This document shows, piece after piece, positions 1 to 11,035 of a DNA stretch of 64,000 bases. The stretch lies in assembly GCA_963792875.1 (NCBI GenBank), contig CAWBXV010000010.1:248001-312000 (forward strand), in the 5' to 3' direction. How positions within the stretch are numbered: the first letter of the stretch is position 1; each line of letters begins with the position of its first letter. The position numbers were made by a program, and so were the translations under genes. This DNA comes from JAHEGP01 sp963792875. Lineage in GTDB: Bacteria > Pseudomonadota > Gammaproteobacteria > Pseudomonadales > JAHEGP01. The notes beneath the pieces are model-generated. The model was not told the origin of the DNA. It saw only the letters and a list, made by a program, of their open reading frames with translations, and did no database searches.

Positions 1-323
1 CAGCGTGCCATTTTTTGGCGATGGCGCGAGGGCGCGGTCTGGCGGGGCTCCGGCCGGCCCTGCAGCGGGCGGCGGCCCCCGTGCTGGCGCCAACTCGGTG
101 CGCCTCGCTCCGCGATAGTGCGGCGCGTGACGGCCTCATCGGCCAGCTGCCGCCGCCTCGGTGCCCGTTTTGGTGCGGGGCGCCGGCCCCGGGGGATTGC
201 GCGCCCGGCCGGGCCGCAGTCGGCAGCCTGCCTTTGTATGCCAGTGGATGCGCGTGGTATGGTTTGGCAATGTGTCGTCGCCAGGCCCCGCACCCCGCGA
301 GGCTGCCAGCGTAACGACTGGAG
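1..323. other. No gene recognised upstream of SulP
   Basis: Short open frames exist on both strands but they are arginine/alanine/proline-rich, as expected from high GC, and none resembles a protein family. A minus-strand ATG at 9-11 would run out of the window after a few codons and has no visible ribosome site. I see no promoter or terminator that I can defend. Confidence 0.5.
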
Positions 324-2117
324 ATGGGGTTGACCGAGAGCAGCAGACAGCCGACCGTGTCCCGCCTGCGCAGCGGGGTGGCGCGCTATATGCCGGGTCT
401 CGCCCTGGTCGGCAGCTACCGTCGCGCCTGGTTGCGCCACGACCTGGTGGCGGGGCTGTCCGTGGCGGCGGTGGCCCTGCCGACCGGCATCGCCTACGCC
501 GAGCTGGCGGGCTTCAGCCCGGTGGTGGGGCTCTACTCGGCGATCTTCCCGCTGTTCGCCTACGCGCTGTTCGGTTCGTCGCGCCAGCTGATCACCGGCC
601 CGGACGCGGCCACCTGTGCGCTGGTGGCCGGCAGTCTGGCGCCGCTCGCCGCAGGCGATCCCGGCAAGTATCTCGGGTACTCCGTGATCCTGAGCCTGCT
701 GACCGGCCTGTTCTGCATCGCGGGCGGGCTCGCGCGGCTCGGCGTCATCGCCAATTTCCTGTCGCGCCCCATCCTCATCGGCTTCCTCAACGGGGTCGCC
801 ATCAATATCATCGCGAGTCAGCTGGGCAAGCTGTTCGGTTACTCCGTCGCCGGCCATGACGTCTTCGCGATACTGGGCAATTTTGTCGCCAAGCTCGACC
901 AGACGCATCCGCCGACCCTGCTGCTCGGCGGGGTGCTGCTGGCATCGCTGCTGCTGATGAAACGCCTGGCGCCCAGGCTTCCCGGGCCCTTGCTGGCCGT
1001 GGTCGCCGGTATCGGGGCGGTGTCGGTGTTCTCACTCGACCGGCAGGGCGTTGCGGTGACCGGCACGGTCCCGGCCGGCCTGCCGCAGCTGCAGGTGCCG
1101 ACGGTGGAGCCGGCGGTGCTCTACACCCTGATCCGCGATGCCCTGGGGATCATGCTGGTGAGCTTCACCAGCGGCATGCTCACGGCCCGCAGCTTCGCCG
1201 CCAGGAACCGCTACGATATCGACGTCAACCAGGAATTTATCGCCATCGGCGCCTGCAATATCGCCGCCGGTCTGGGCCAGGGCTTCGCGGTCAGCGGCGC
1301 CGACTCGCGCACGGCCGTGAGTAACGCCATGGGCGGCAGGAGCCAGCTGACCGGTGTGGTGGCGGGTATGGCGATGCTGGCAGTGCTGCTGTATCTCACC
1401 GCCCCCCTGGCCCTGCTGCCCGTCGCGGCGCTGGGCGCGGTGCTCGTCACCGCGGGCATCGGCCTGTTCGACCTGGCGGCGCTGCGCAGCTTCTATGCGC
1501 TCAGCCGGGGGGAGTTCGGGGTGTCGGTCGCCACCACCGTCGGCGTGATCACCCTCGGCGCGCTGCCCGGCATACTGGTCGCGGTGGTCCTGGCCATCGT
1601 GCGCCTGCTCGCGCTGGTCTCGCGCCCCCATGACGCGATCCTCGGGCGGGAGACCGGCGTCAAGGGTTTCCACGACGTGCGGGACTATCCGCAGGCGCGG
1701 ACGGTGCCGGGACTGCTGATATACCGGTTCGACGCCGGCCTGGTGTTCTTCAACGCCGACTACTTCAAGAGCCGGGTGCTGAGAGTGATCGCCGAGTCGC
1801 CGACCCCCGTGCGCTGGTTCCTGCTCGATGCCGGCGGCATCAACTTTATCGACATCACCGCCGTCCAGAAGCTCGAGGAGCTGCACCAGGAGCTGGCCAG
1901 CCGCGGCATCGTCATGTGCATAGCCCGGCCCAAGCGCCTCATGCGCGGCACGCTCGAACTCGGCGGCCTGGTCGAGGAAATCGGCCGCGACCGCATCTTC
2001 GTCACCGTCAAGTCGGCGGTGCGCGCCTATCGCCTGGAGAAAGCGGCCCAGCGAGCCGCGGCCCGGGCCGCCGCGGCCGCCGCGCCGCCCCCCGGAGAGG
2101 GGAGCGAGGCTCGTTAG
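324..2117 (+). CDS. SulP family anion transporter with STAS domain
   Basis: An inner-membrane anion transporter of the SulP/SLC26 family, expected to move sulfate, bicarbonate or another small anion. The first ~430 of 597 residues are a run of hydrophobic segments containing the family's early motif LPTGIAYAELAG. From about residue 450 a cytoplasmic STAS domain follows (LIYRFDAGLVFFNADYF, then LLDAGGINFIDITAV), and the protein ends in an alanine-rich basic tail. Length is normal for the family. The ATG at 324 touches the GGAG at 320-323, so TTG at 330 (six-base spacing) or a later start may be the real one. It converges with the patatin gene, the two stops overlapping by four bases. Substrate cannot be told from sequence. 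Confidence 0.9.
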   Translation: MGLTESSRQPTVSRLRSGVARYMPGLALVGSYRRAWLRHDLVAGLSVAAVALPTGIAYAELAGFSPVVGLYSAIFPLFAYALFGSSRQLITGPDAATCALVAGSLAPLAAGDPGKYLGYSVILSLLTGLFCIAGGLARLGVIANFLSRPILIGFLNGVAINIIASQLGKLFGYSVAGHDVFAILGNFVAKLDQTHPPTLLLGGVLLASLLLMKRLAPRLPGPLLAVVAGIGAVSVFSLDRQGVAVTGTVPAGLPQLQVPTVEPAVLYTLIRDALGIMLVSFTSGMLTARSFAARNRYDIDVNQEFIAIGACNIAAGLGQGFAVSGADSRTAVSNAMGGRSQLTGVVAGMAMLAVLLYLTAPLALLPVAALGAVLVTAGIGLFDLAALRSFYALSRGEFGVSVATTVGVITLGALPGILVAVVLAIVRLLALVSRPHDAILGRETGVKGFHDVRDYPQARTVPGLLIYRFDAGLVFFNADYFKSRVLRVIAESPTPVRWFLLDAGGINFIDITAVQKLEELHQELASRGIVMCIARPKRLMRGTLELGGLVEEIGRDRIFVTVKSAVRAYRLEKAAQRAAARAAAAAAPPPGEGSEAR

Positions 2118-3682
2118 CTGCCCAGCAGCGTGAGCGGTCGTCCCGGCAGCGCGTCGGCGATATCGGGGTTGTTGCTCGCCGCCGCTTTGTCGCCGCGGCG
2201 CGCCGCGTCGGTGCGGGGTGCCGTGCGCAGCCAGTGATCTTCAGCGACTTCGAAATCGCGCAGGATGCGATCGAGCGTGTAGCCGATGCGCGTGGTGGTC
2301 GCGATGGCCGGAATTCTGGGCCAGGTGGCGCGCTCGCCCGCCTTGATCAGGTCCGCCATCTCCTCCTCGGAGAGCATCTTGAGAATCATGGTCAGGCTGG
2401 AGGCGCCGTAGTCGGGGAAGATATTGATATCCCCGGTGAACTGCTGATCGATCAGCGCGTTCAGCGTCGTCATGCCCATGTTGAGGGTCGGCCCCACCCG
2501 GGCGTGGCGCTGCAGAAAATCGAGGCAGCCGCGCACGAGCTGCTTGGTCGCCGCCACGGAGGCGTCGGACAGGATCTTGCTGAGGCCGGGCCGCAGGCTG
2601 GGTTCGCGGCCCAGACCCGGCATCACCTGGCTGACGATGAAGTGGTTGACGCCGTACATGCGCGCGAGCCGCTTGGCCGGCAGATCCTGGGAGAAGGTGC
2701 CGTCGATCCAGCGGCGGGAGGGCAGATAGGGCTTGATCTCGCCGTTGACGCCGCGCGCCCGCAGCTGCACCGGCGGGAACACCCCGGGCAGCGCCGTGCT
2801 GGCCATGACCGCCGAACGGATGGTGACGTTGGGCGACGCGATGTGATTGAGCAGGCGCGACTCCTGCCGGGGCTCGGCCGGGGAGATGGTGATGTTGATG
2901 CTGCGACCGGTCTTCTCGTAGGCTTCGAGAAAGGTCATGTCCGGGATCATTCTGGCCATTTCGCGCTCGATGGCCGCCATATCGATATTGTTTTTGCCAA
3001 AGCCGATCTTGATGTCAGCGCGGTTCGCGGTCAGCTCCCGGGCGAGATAGTTGTCTTCGAACAGCTTCAGGTATTCTTCGTCGCTGCGGGTGCCGACAAT
3101 GGCGGCGACAAAGGCGCCGGCGCTGGCCCCGGAGATGACCACCGGGCACAGCGACTGCTCGATGAGCGCCTTGAGCACGCCGAAGTGGAAGTAACCCAGG
3201 GTGCCGCCGCCGCTGAGCATGAGGGCGGAGCGGCCGTAGCAGTGGCTCGCCCGCTGCAGAAACTCGATGCGATCCGCGTAGGGCACGCTGCCGAGCGTGC
3301 GCGGCGACAGGTGCTCCACCGCATCCGACACCTCTTTGATGTAGTCCTCGATGAGGTGTTTGGTGCCGCACTTGGCCTGTCGATAGAGCGCGGATTTGCC
3401 CATCCCCGCCATATTGCCGTGAATGCCCTCATTGAGCACAAACAGCAGGCCGTGATCGTCGCCCTGTTGGCGCAGGCCGCGCAGCTGATTGAGGCGCAAG
3501 CGGAGGTTGGCGTAGTCGTACAGGGTGGACTCGTCCTGCCGGCGCCATTGATCCGCACCGGTTTCCTGATCGTGGTCGGCGGCCAGGGCGAACCACTGCT
3601 CATAGCTCTGGGCCTGGGAAAAATCCCGCTCGATGCGCTTCAGCGCGCGGGCGCTGCGTCGACGCTTTATTGAATAGGTCAT
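2114..3682 (-). CDS. Patatin-like phospholipase with N-terminal DUF3336
   Basis: A predicted serine acyl hydrolase acting on phospholipids or neutral lipids. The N-terminal ~130 residues match the DUF3336 region found before patatin domains in bacterial and yeast triacylglycerol lipases. The patatin domain then shows the oxyanion loop SGGGTLGYFHFG, the nucleophile elbow SGASAGAF (Ser of G-x-S-x-G) and the aspartate of the dyad in WIDGTFSQDLP. I chose the ATG at 3682 because it begins the conserved region and has GGAGA upstream. An in-frame extension to 3790 reads as non-coding. No signal peptide or membrane anchor is seen. It is monocistronic and convergent with the SulP gene. Confidence 0.88.
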   Translation of the reverse strand: MTYSIKRRRSARALKRIERDFSQAQSYEQWFALAADHDQETGADQWRRQDESTLYDYANLRLRLNQLRGLRQQGDDHGLLFVLNEGIHGNMAGMGKSALYRQAKCGTKHLIEDYIKEVSDAVEHLSPRTLGSVPYADRIEFLQRASHCYGRSALMLSGGGTLGYFHFGVLKALIEQSLCPVVISGASAGAFVAAIVGTRSDEEYLKLFEDNYLARELTANRADIKIGFGKNNIDMAAIEREMARMIPDMTFLEAYEKTGRSINITISPAEPRQESRLLNHIASPNVTIRSAVMASTALPGVFPPVQLRARGVNGEIKPYLPSRRWIDGTFSQDLPAKRLARMYGVNHFIVSQVMPGLGREPSLRPGLSKILSDASVAATKQLVRGCLDFLQRHARVGPTLNMGMTTLNALIDQQFTGDINIFPDYGASSLTMILKMLSEEEMADLIKAGERATWPRIPAIATTTRIGYTLDRILRDFEVAEDHWLRTAPRTDAARRGDKAAASNNPDIADALPGRPLTLLGS

Positions 3683-3938
3683 AAGCCAATCATCTCCAGT
3701 GTGCGCTCTTGAAGACGTCCGTGCTCTGCTCAAGCGGTTGAACCATTGTAAGGGCAGGCAGCGGGCCGCTGCTATACCCCTAAATACCACCTGCGGCGCA
3801 TGACAGCGCTCGAGACCGCTCCGGCGCCCGCGGCGGGACGCCTGGCGGTGCCAGCCCCGTTGATGACCCTGCGCGACGCCCGGCGCCCCGGAGGGTCCGC
3901 GCAGGCCGGGATGCCGGCGGCAGCGGCTCGACCGGCTG

Positions 3939-5552
<1,614 letters not shown>

Positions 5553-5805
5553 GGGAGGAGTCCTGGCGGCTGGCTGCGGCGACCCGGTGCGGGAGGCGCA
5601 ATGAGGCGGCGCATTCTAGGGATAATGCGCCACAATGTCGAGCGCGGCCGTTGTCGGAAGCCCGAGAGCGCCCGCAGCGGCGTCCGCGCCGCCCCGCCGG
5701 CATCCGCTCGGCAGGGCCGTCCCGCGCCGGCGCGCCCGCGGGCTCCCGCCAGCATCGGTACCGGGCGCCGTCCGTGCCGGTGGGCGGCGCCCGGGGCGGC
5801 AGCCG

Positions 5806-7005
5806 TCAGACTTTCAGCTCAAACCACAACCAGAACTTGTCGCGGTCTTCGGAGAACTCATCGGCCTGGTAGCGCGCATACTGGATGCCGACCAGGTAGT
5901 TCTTGCCGAAGGCCTTGGAGATGCGCAGGTCCCACTCGTCGCCATAGCGGTCGCCGCCGTCGTCGGCGCGGAAATCGTGGTACACCGCCATCCACTTGAG
6001 GCCGAGCCAGTCCGCGGTGAGGTTCGCGTAGGCGTCCCGCAGGCCGTCGGCCGGCGTGGTCAGGAACAGGTCCGCCCAGCCGTTGAAGGCGAACTTGGTC
6101 GCCAGCGGCGTCTGCAGCGCGCTGTCGCCGCCGTCGGAGCCGAGCACCTCGTAGCCGAGCTGCACGGTCACCGCCTTGAAGCCGACGCCGCCCTGCAGCG
6201 CATAGTAATCCATCGCGAAGGAGCCGCCGGCGCCGGGATCAAAGGTCTGGTGCGCGTATTCGGCCGCGTACAGCCAGGTCAGCGCGGAGCCCTGCGCGCT
6301 GCCGGAGAAGCGCAGGCCGTAGGTGTTGCGCTCGTCGTCGCTGTCGTCGTCCTTGAGGAAGTAGCCGTAGCCGACCAGCGTGCCGGCCTGCCAGCCGCTG
6401 TAGGACAGGTTGACGATGTGATCGCTGACGTCGGCGTCCAGCGCCGGTACCACGCCCTGCACGCTGTCCAGGTAGTCGTAGGACAGCTTCCAGCCGCCGC
6501 CGAAATTCAGGTCGACCGAGCCGGCGTCGTAGGTCTGCTCCTGCTGGCGCCAGCCCACGTTGCCCACCCAGCGGGCGTTGTCGAGGATGATGCGCTGGCG
6601 CCCGATGGCCAGCCACGCCATCTTCCAGCCCTCGTAGCTGATCACGGCGCGGTTGACGGCCGTGCTGGAGGGGTCGGCGATGGTGGCATAGCCGGGTTCC
6701 TCAGGGGCGTAGTCATTGATGCCGAACAGGCTGCGGGTATCGGTGAACTCACCCAGCAGGCGGAAGCCGCCGATCGGTGCCGTCTCGTAGCCCAGGCGGG
6801 TCCTCACCGTGAGGCCCTCGGCGTCGTCATTGATATTGTCGTCCACGGTCTCGTAGCGGACTCTCGCGTCCAGCAGGAGCTTGCCCTCCTTCAGGCCGCG
6901 GATGAACGGATCGTCCGTCGTGGTGGCAGGCGCCGGCGCCTGCGCGCAGGCGGCTCCTGCGGTGGAGAGTCCCATCAATAGTGCTGCTGCTCTGGTCATT
7001 GCCAT
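5806..7005 (-). CDS. Alginate-export-type outer-membrane porin
   Basis: A predicted outer-membrane beta-barrel of the alginate-export/porin type. The start at 7005 is preceded by a good AGAGGGGG site. It opens with a signal peptide (MAMTRAAALLMGLSTAGAAC, cut near AQA). The mature part alternates aromatic and polar residues in barrel strands, for example VISYEGWKMAWLAIGRQRI and NLSYSGWQAGTLVGYGYF. The GRQRI(I)LDNARWVGN stretch is the conserved part of this family. The last strand (KFWLWFELKV) ends in an aromatic/hydrophobic pattern but not in the usual terminal Phe. The substrate is unknown, and nothing around it indicates alginate metabolism. Confidence 0.8.
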   Translation of the reverse strand: MAMTRAAALLMGLSTAGAACAQAPAPATTTDDPFIRGLKEGKLLLDARVRYETVDDNINDDAEGLTVRTRLGYETAPIGGFRLLGEFTDTRSLFGINDYAPEEPGYATIADPSSTAVNRAVISYEGWKMAWLAIGRQRIILDNARWVGNVGWRQQEQTYDAGSVDLNFGGGWKLSYDYLDSVQGVVPALDADVSDHIVNLSYSGWQAGTLVGYGYFLKDDDSDDERNTYGLRFSGSAQGSALTWLYAAEYAHQTFDPGAGGSFAMDYYALQGGVGFKAVTVQLGYEVLGSDGGDSALQTPLATKFAFNGWADLFLTTPADGLRDAYANLTADWLGLKWMAVYHDFRADDGGDRYGDEWDLRISKAFGKNYLVGIQYARYQADEFSEDRDKFWLWFELKV

Positions 7006-7260
7006 TACTGCCCCCTCTGGAATGTCGACCATGATCTGTGCAACCAAGGCATAGCAAAGGGCGTGCCAGTTTTGTCGAGTGCGACGGCAGGGCGCTCGGG
7101 CGGCCATGGCCGGGGCGGGGCGGCGGTCAATGACGCACGGTATTGGCCGTCCGTGCGACGCTGGCGGGCGGCCTGCAATGGCTGCCGCGGCATCGCCGTG
7201 GCGCGCGCGGCACCAAGGTAGTGCGCGACCTGGCGACCGCGCCCGGTGGTGCCGCCGCTG

Positions 7261-8002
7261 TCAGTGGGAGCCGTGCAGGCCGACGAGGCGGGCGATCACG
7301 ATCGCGATGTACAGCTGCCCCGCGGTCGCTTCGATCGCCACCCAGGATTGGGCGACCCCCGGTGAGCGGCAGCACATCGCCGTAGCCCAGGGTCGTCAGG
7401 GTGACGAAACTCGCGTAGTTGAACACGTTCGCGGTGGTGCCGGGCGCCGCCGCCATCGCTTGCAGGGCGGGGGAGCTGAAGGCGAAGGAGGCGGGGTTGA
7501 AGAGGTAGAGCGTGCTGTAGATGGCGCCCCACCCCAGATGAAGGCGATCACCAGGTACAGGCACATGGCGGCGTAGATCACGTTGGACGTCACCTGCGGA
7601 GCGGTCGCCACGAAACGGGCCAGCAGGTACGCCACCAGCGACAGATACAGGATCGACGTGCCGTGATCGGCATAGTCGGCCCAGTGTGCCTCGGTCAGCT
7701 GGGCGGCCCAGGGCATCAGGAAGGACGGCACCAGCAGCAGTATCAGCAGGCCGGTGACGCGCTCGGCGCCGGTCAGCGAATACAGCGCGCTGATCATCAC
7801 CAGGGAGAACATCAGCCCCCAGGCTTTGCCCAGCAGCTCCAGCCCCTCGAACCACGGTGGCGCCAGCACCGCGGCGACCAGCGTCAGAAACAGGATGAGA
7901 AACCGATGGTGATACAGGGAGCGCCAGCGCCCCGCGTGCTGATGTCGCGTAGTGTCGCAGTCTCCGGGTGCCGCGCCGGCGGGCCAGGCAGTTTACCGGC
8001 AA
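7261..8002 (-). pseudogene. Potassium-channel-like membrane protein, frameshifted
   Basis: Read across frames, this is a small two-pore-type ion channel. Four or more N-terminal membrane segments (for example RFLILFLTLVAAVLAPPW and VTGLLILLLVPSFLMP) are followed by the pore helix and selectivity filter TLTTLGYGD, then a last helix (AIEATAGQLYIAIVIARLVG) and a stop at 7261. The reading frame changes near 7528 (a GGGG run, one base short) and near 7357 (a GGGGG run, one base long). No ATG, GTG or TTG opens the first transmembrane helix in frame. A TTG at 8002 in the next frame would fit if a further shift lies in the GGGG near 7930. Either the gene is dead or these are homopolymer sequencing errors. 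Confidence 0.75.
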
Positions 8003-8020
8003 GGCAGGGCGATCTCAAAC

Positions 8021-8072
8021 CCTCGGTGACCACCCTCGGTGACCACCCTCGGTGACCACCCCCGGTGACCAC
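8021..8072. repeat. 13-bp tandem repeat, four units
   Basis: Four head-to-tail copies of CCTCGGTGACCAC lie at 8021, 8034, 8047 and 8060. The last has one change, and a further degenerate partial unit follows. The unit contains the short palindrome GGTGACC. The array sits between the broken channel gene and the DUF547 gene, outside any recognisable coding region. Confidence 0.85.
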
Positions 8073-8307
8073 CTGCGGCGACGACCCGCCGTGCGATCAA
8101 ACCTGGCGCTGCAGAAAGTCTGCGATGGCGGCGGGCACCGCTGCCGGCGCCTCGACGCGCCTGCTCGCGGCAGCTTGTTAGCCAGCGTGGCGGCTGATAC
8201 GCTGAAGCCGCGGCGGACAGCGCAGGCGCGCTCGGGTGGCGCTCGGGTAAGTTTAAGTTGCAGGCAGAGGAGTACGGGATGGATCGAGCAGTCGGTGGGC
8301 AGTGGCG

Positions 8308-9111
8308 ATGTTGACGCGATGGGGCGGGGCCACGGCATGCGGCAGCGGCGCTCCTGCCCGGGCGCCGCGCATGGGCCGGGCGCTGATGCTGATGTTGGCG
8401 CTGATGCTGATGCTGGCGCTCTGCCGGCCGGTGGCCGCGGCGATCGATTTCGACTGGCAGTCCGTCGACGCCGTGCTCGGCCGGCACGTCGTCGACGGCC
8501 AGGTCGACTACCCCGCGCTGCGCAGTGACCCGGCCTTTGCCGGCCTGGTCGCGGCGGTGGCCGGCACTGACCTCGCCGGCGCCACGCGCGACGAGCGCCT
8601 GGCGTTCTATATCAACGCCTACAATCTGCTGGCCATCCAGGGCATTCTGAACGGTCGCTCGCCCGCCACCGGCCCCGGCAAGTGGCGCTACTTCTACCTC
8701 GACCGCTACCCGGTGGCGGGTGAGCGCATCAGCCTCAACACCCTGGAGCAGCAGCGCCTGCGCACCCTGGGCGAGCCCCGCATCCACTTTGCCATCGTCT
8801 GCGCGTCGCGCTCCTGCCCGCTGCTGGGCAGCCGCGCCTGGCAGCCGTCCCGGCTGGACGCGCAGCTCGACGCCGCGGCCCGCCGCTTTGTCAACGACCC
8901 GCAGCGCAACCGCTTCGACCTGGCGGCGGGGGAGGCCAGGTTGTCGAAGATCTTCCAATGGTTCGACGAGGATTTTCTGGCCGCGGGCGGCGTCAGCGCC
9001 TGGCTGGCGGACTACGTGGCGGACCCGGCGCTGGCGGACGCGCTGCGGCGCGAGGCACTCACGATAAAGTATCTGCCCTACGACTGGAGTCTGAACGGCA
9101 CGCCGCCATGA
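8308..9111 (+). CDS. Exported DUF547 domain protein
   Basis: A predicted periplasmic protein that is essentially one DUF547 domain of unknown function. The family's core motifs are present: RLAFYINAYNLLAIQGIL, KWRYFYLDRYPVAG, then HFAIVCASRSCPLL with its Cys pair, and KIFQWFDEDF. The signal peptide is the leucine/methionine-rich MGRALMLMLALMLMLALC segment ending VAAA. The start could be ATG at 8308 (GGTGGG upstream) or ATG at 8371, which starts the signal peptide exactly. The stop overlaps the ATG of the next gene (ATGA), so the two are translationally coupled to a glycosyltransferase. Confidence 0.82.
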   Translation: MLTRWGGATACGSGAPARAPRMGRALMLMLALMLMLALCRPVAAAIDFDWQSVDAVLGRHVVDGQVDYPALRSDPAFAGLVAAVAGTDLAGATRDERLAFYINAYNLLAIQGILNGRSPATGPGKWRYFYLDRYPVAGERISLNTLEQQRLRTLGEPRIHFAIVCASRSCPLLGSRAWQPSRLDAQLDAAARRFVNDPQRNRFDLAAGEARLSKIFQWFDEDFLAAGGVSAWLADYVADPALADALRREALTIKYLPYDWSLNGTPP

Positions 9112-9791
9112 TCTCGGTGGTGATCCCCGCCGTGAACGAAGAGCGTGCCATCGGCGCGGCCCTGCGTGCCCTGGCGGGGCAGTCGCAGATCGCTGAAGTC
9201 ATCCTGGTCGACGGCGGCAGTGACGACGCCACGCTGGCGCGGGCCCGGGCGGTGGCCGCCGCGGAGGGGCTGCCGCTGCGCTGCCTGGTCAGCGCGTGCG
9301 GCCGCGGGCTGCAGATGAATGCCGGGGCTGCAGCGGCCCGCGGGGAGTGGCTGTTGTTCCTGCATGCCGACACGCTGCTGCCGCCGGGCGCCGGCGCCGC
9401 CATCGCCGGCCTCCCGCAGCAGCGTGCCGCCGGCTGCTTCCGGCTGCGTTTCGACAGCCCGTCGCGCTATCTGGGCCTGATCGCCCGCCTGCACAATCTG
9501 CGCTGCCGCCTGACCGGTATCGCCTATGGCGATCAGACTCTGTTTCTGCGGCGGGCGCTGTTCGAGCGCCTGGGCGGCTATCCGCCGGCGGCGATGGAAG
9601 ACCGCCTCTTCGGCGCGCTGTTGCGGCAGCATGCCCGGCCGCGCATGCTGCCGCTGGCCGTACTCACCGACCCCCGCAAGTTCGACCAGGCCGGCCACCT
9701 GCGCGCCACCGCCTGGGCGGCGAGGATTCTGCTGTGGGATTTACTGGGGCTGGGGCTGCCGCGGACCGACTTCTTCCGGGATTACCGCTAA
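9108..9791 (+). CDS. Family 2 glycosyltransferase, TIGR04283-like
   Basis: A small GT-A glycosyltransferase of the TIGR04283 type, a family annotated with arsenosugar biosynthesis and with radical-SAM/selenodomain clusters. The GT2 nucleotide-sugar fold is clear: SVVIPAVNEERAIGAAL at the start, then EVILVDGGSDDAT and the metal-binding FLHADTLLP. The family-typical YGDQTLFLRRALFERLGGY and MEDRLFGALLR follow. There is no membrane anchor, though the C-terminal part is leucine-rich. It starts inside the stop of the DUF547 gene. No radical-SAM or arsenic gene is nearby, so the acceptor cannot be named. Confidence 0.85.
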   Translation: MISVVIPAVNEERAIGAALRALAGQSQIAEVILVDGGSDDATLARARAVAAAEGLPLRCLVSACGRGLQMNAGAAAARGEWLLFLHADTLLPPGAGAAIAGLPQQRAAGCFRLRFDSPSRYLGLIARLHNLRCRLTGIAYGDQTLFLRRALFERLGGYPPAAMEDRLFGALLRQHARPRMLPLAVLTDPRKFDQAGHLRATAWAARILLWDLLGLGLPRTDFFRDYR

Positions 9792-9858
9792 CGCCAGCTT
9801 GCCCCGGCGTGCGCTGCCGCGGCGGTCGGCTTCGAAGCCACACAGGGCGCGTCTGGCC

Positions 9859-10626
9859 CTATCCGGCGTCGTCCGGCGGCTTGAGCGCCTTGTGCAGCTG
9901 GACCACCGGCGCGGTTCTCCTGCGCAGGCGGATATTGAGCATCTCGACCGAGAACGAGAAGGCCATCGCGAAGTAGATGTAGCCCCGCGGGATGTGCAGC
10001 TCGAAGCCCTCGGCGATCAGCGCCACGCCGACCAGCACCAGAAAACTGAGCGCCAGCATCTTCACCGTCGGGTGGGCGTCGATGAAATCGTTGATGGAGC
10101 GGGCCGCCAGCATCATCACGCACACGGCGATCACAATCGCTATCACCATGACGGACACCCACTCCACCAGTCCGACCGCAGTGATGACGGAGTCCAGCGA
10201 GAACACGATATCGAGGATGGCGATCTGCACGAGGATCACCGCCAGGCTGGCCCTGGCCTGGTGTGCGGCGCTCTCCTCGGCGCCCTCCATGGCGTTGTGG
10301 ATCTCCAGGGTCGCTTTCACCAGCAGAAACAGGCCGCCGCCGACCAGCACGAGATCCCGTCCGGAGATTTCCATGGTCGACAGGCTGAACAGCGGCGCCG
10401 TCAGACCTATCAGCCAGGCCAGAGACATCAGCAGGCCGATCCGGGTGATCATCGCCAGTGACAGCCCGATGATGCGGGCCTGCTGGCGCTGCTCCGCCGG
10501 CAGGCGGCTGACGAGAATGCCGATGAAGATGATATTGTCGATGCCCAGCACGATCTCCAGGGCCGTCAGCGTCAGCAGCGCTACCCAGGCCTCCGGGTTG
10601 TCGACCCAGTCGAATGTTAAATCCAT
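9859..10626 (-). CDS. TerC family integral membrane protein
   Basis: A seven-helix inner-membrane protein of the TerC family, whose members are linked to manganese or other metal efflux and to tellurite resistance. The family signature with acidic residues in the first helix is present (TALEIVLGIDNIIFIGIL), as is its internal repeat IAILDIVFSLDSVITAVG. The remaining helices and the amphipathic HIPRGYIYFAMAFSFSVE end are normal. At 255 residues it is the short form without a CBS or CorC domain. It is divergent from secF. I see no manganese riboswitch in the ~400 bases upstream. Confidence 0.9.
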   Translation of the reverse strand: MDLTFDWVDNPEAWVALLTLTALEIVLGIDNIIFIGILVSRLPAEQRQQARIIGLSLAMITRIGLLMSLAWLIGLTAPLFSLSTMEISGRDLVLVGGGLFLLVKATLEIHNAMEGAEESAAHQARASLAVILVQIAILDIVFSLDSVITAVGLVEWVSVMVIAIVIAVCVMMLAARSINDFIDAHPTVKMLALSFLVLVGVALIAEGFELHIPRGYIYFAMAFSFSVEMLNIRLRRRTAPVVQLHKALKPPDDAG

Positions 10627-11035
10627 GATCTGTCCTGCCCTCGGGTTACATAGCCTGGGTAATTGCGCAATATTACCAGCGTCGCGCAGCGCCCGTCATT
10701 GAGCAGCGCGCTCAGCGCGGCTGTTCAGCGAGGCTGTTCAGCGCGGCTGTTCTACGCGGCTGTTTGCGGCCGTCAATATCGCTGGACACGGCGAATGCCG
10801 GGCCTTAATGTAGCGCGTCGGCGCCCGCTGACCGCGTCGTGGCGTCCCGACCCGACCCGATCGGCAGCGCGCATGACACATCCCCGCAAAGAGTCTTGAA
10901 AGCCCGGTCAGTGGCTGCACTGGCGCTGCTTCGCCGCCTGTGCAGCCATGGTCCCGGACGGCCGCTGACGCTGTGCCGTTTCGCCTCTCCCAAGTGGTAT
11001 CTCTTCAACGATTTGATTCCAGGCAGCGCACCCCC
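10627..11035. other. Intergenic region between terC and secF with 13-bp repeats
   Basis: This region between two divergent genes has no credible gene. At 10715-10766 it carries four copies of a 13-bp unit, GCGCGGCTGTTCA, with one or more changes in later copies. No secD remnant can be read here in any frame. The promoter sequences for the two flanking genes were not identifiable with confidence. Confidence 0.6.
10715..10766. repeat. 13-bp tandem repeat, four units
   Basis: Units start at 10715, 10728, 10741 and 10754 and follow GCGCGGCTGTTCA. The last is the most diverged. The unit length equals that of the 8021 array, but the sequence is unrelated. Confidence 0.8.

Noticed and set aside
15..314. 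Plus-strand frames before the SulP gene
   Set aside because: Alanine/arginine/proline-rich translations with no ribosome site or family resemblance.
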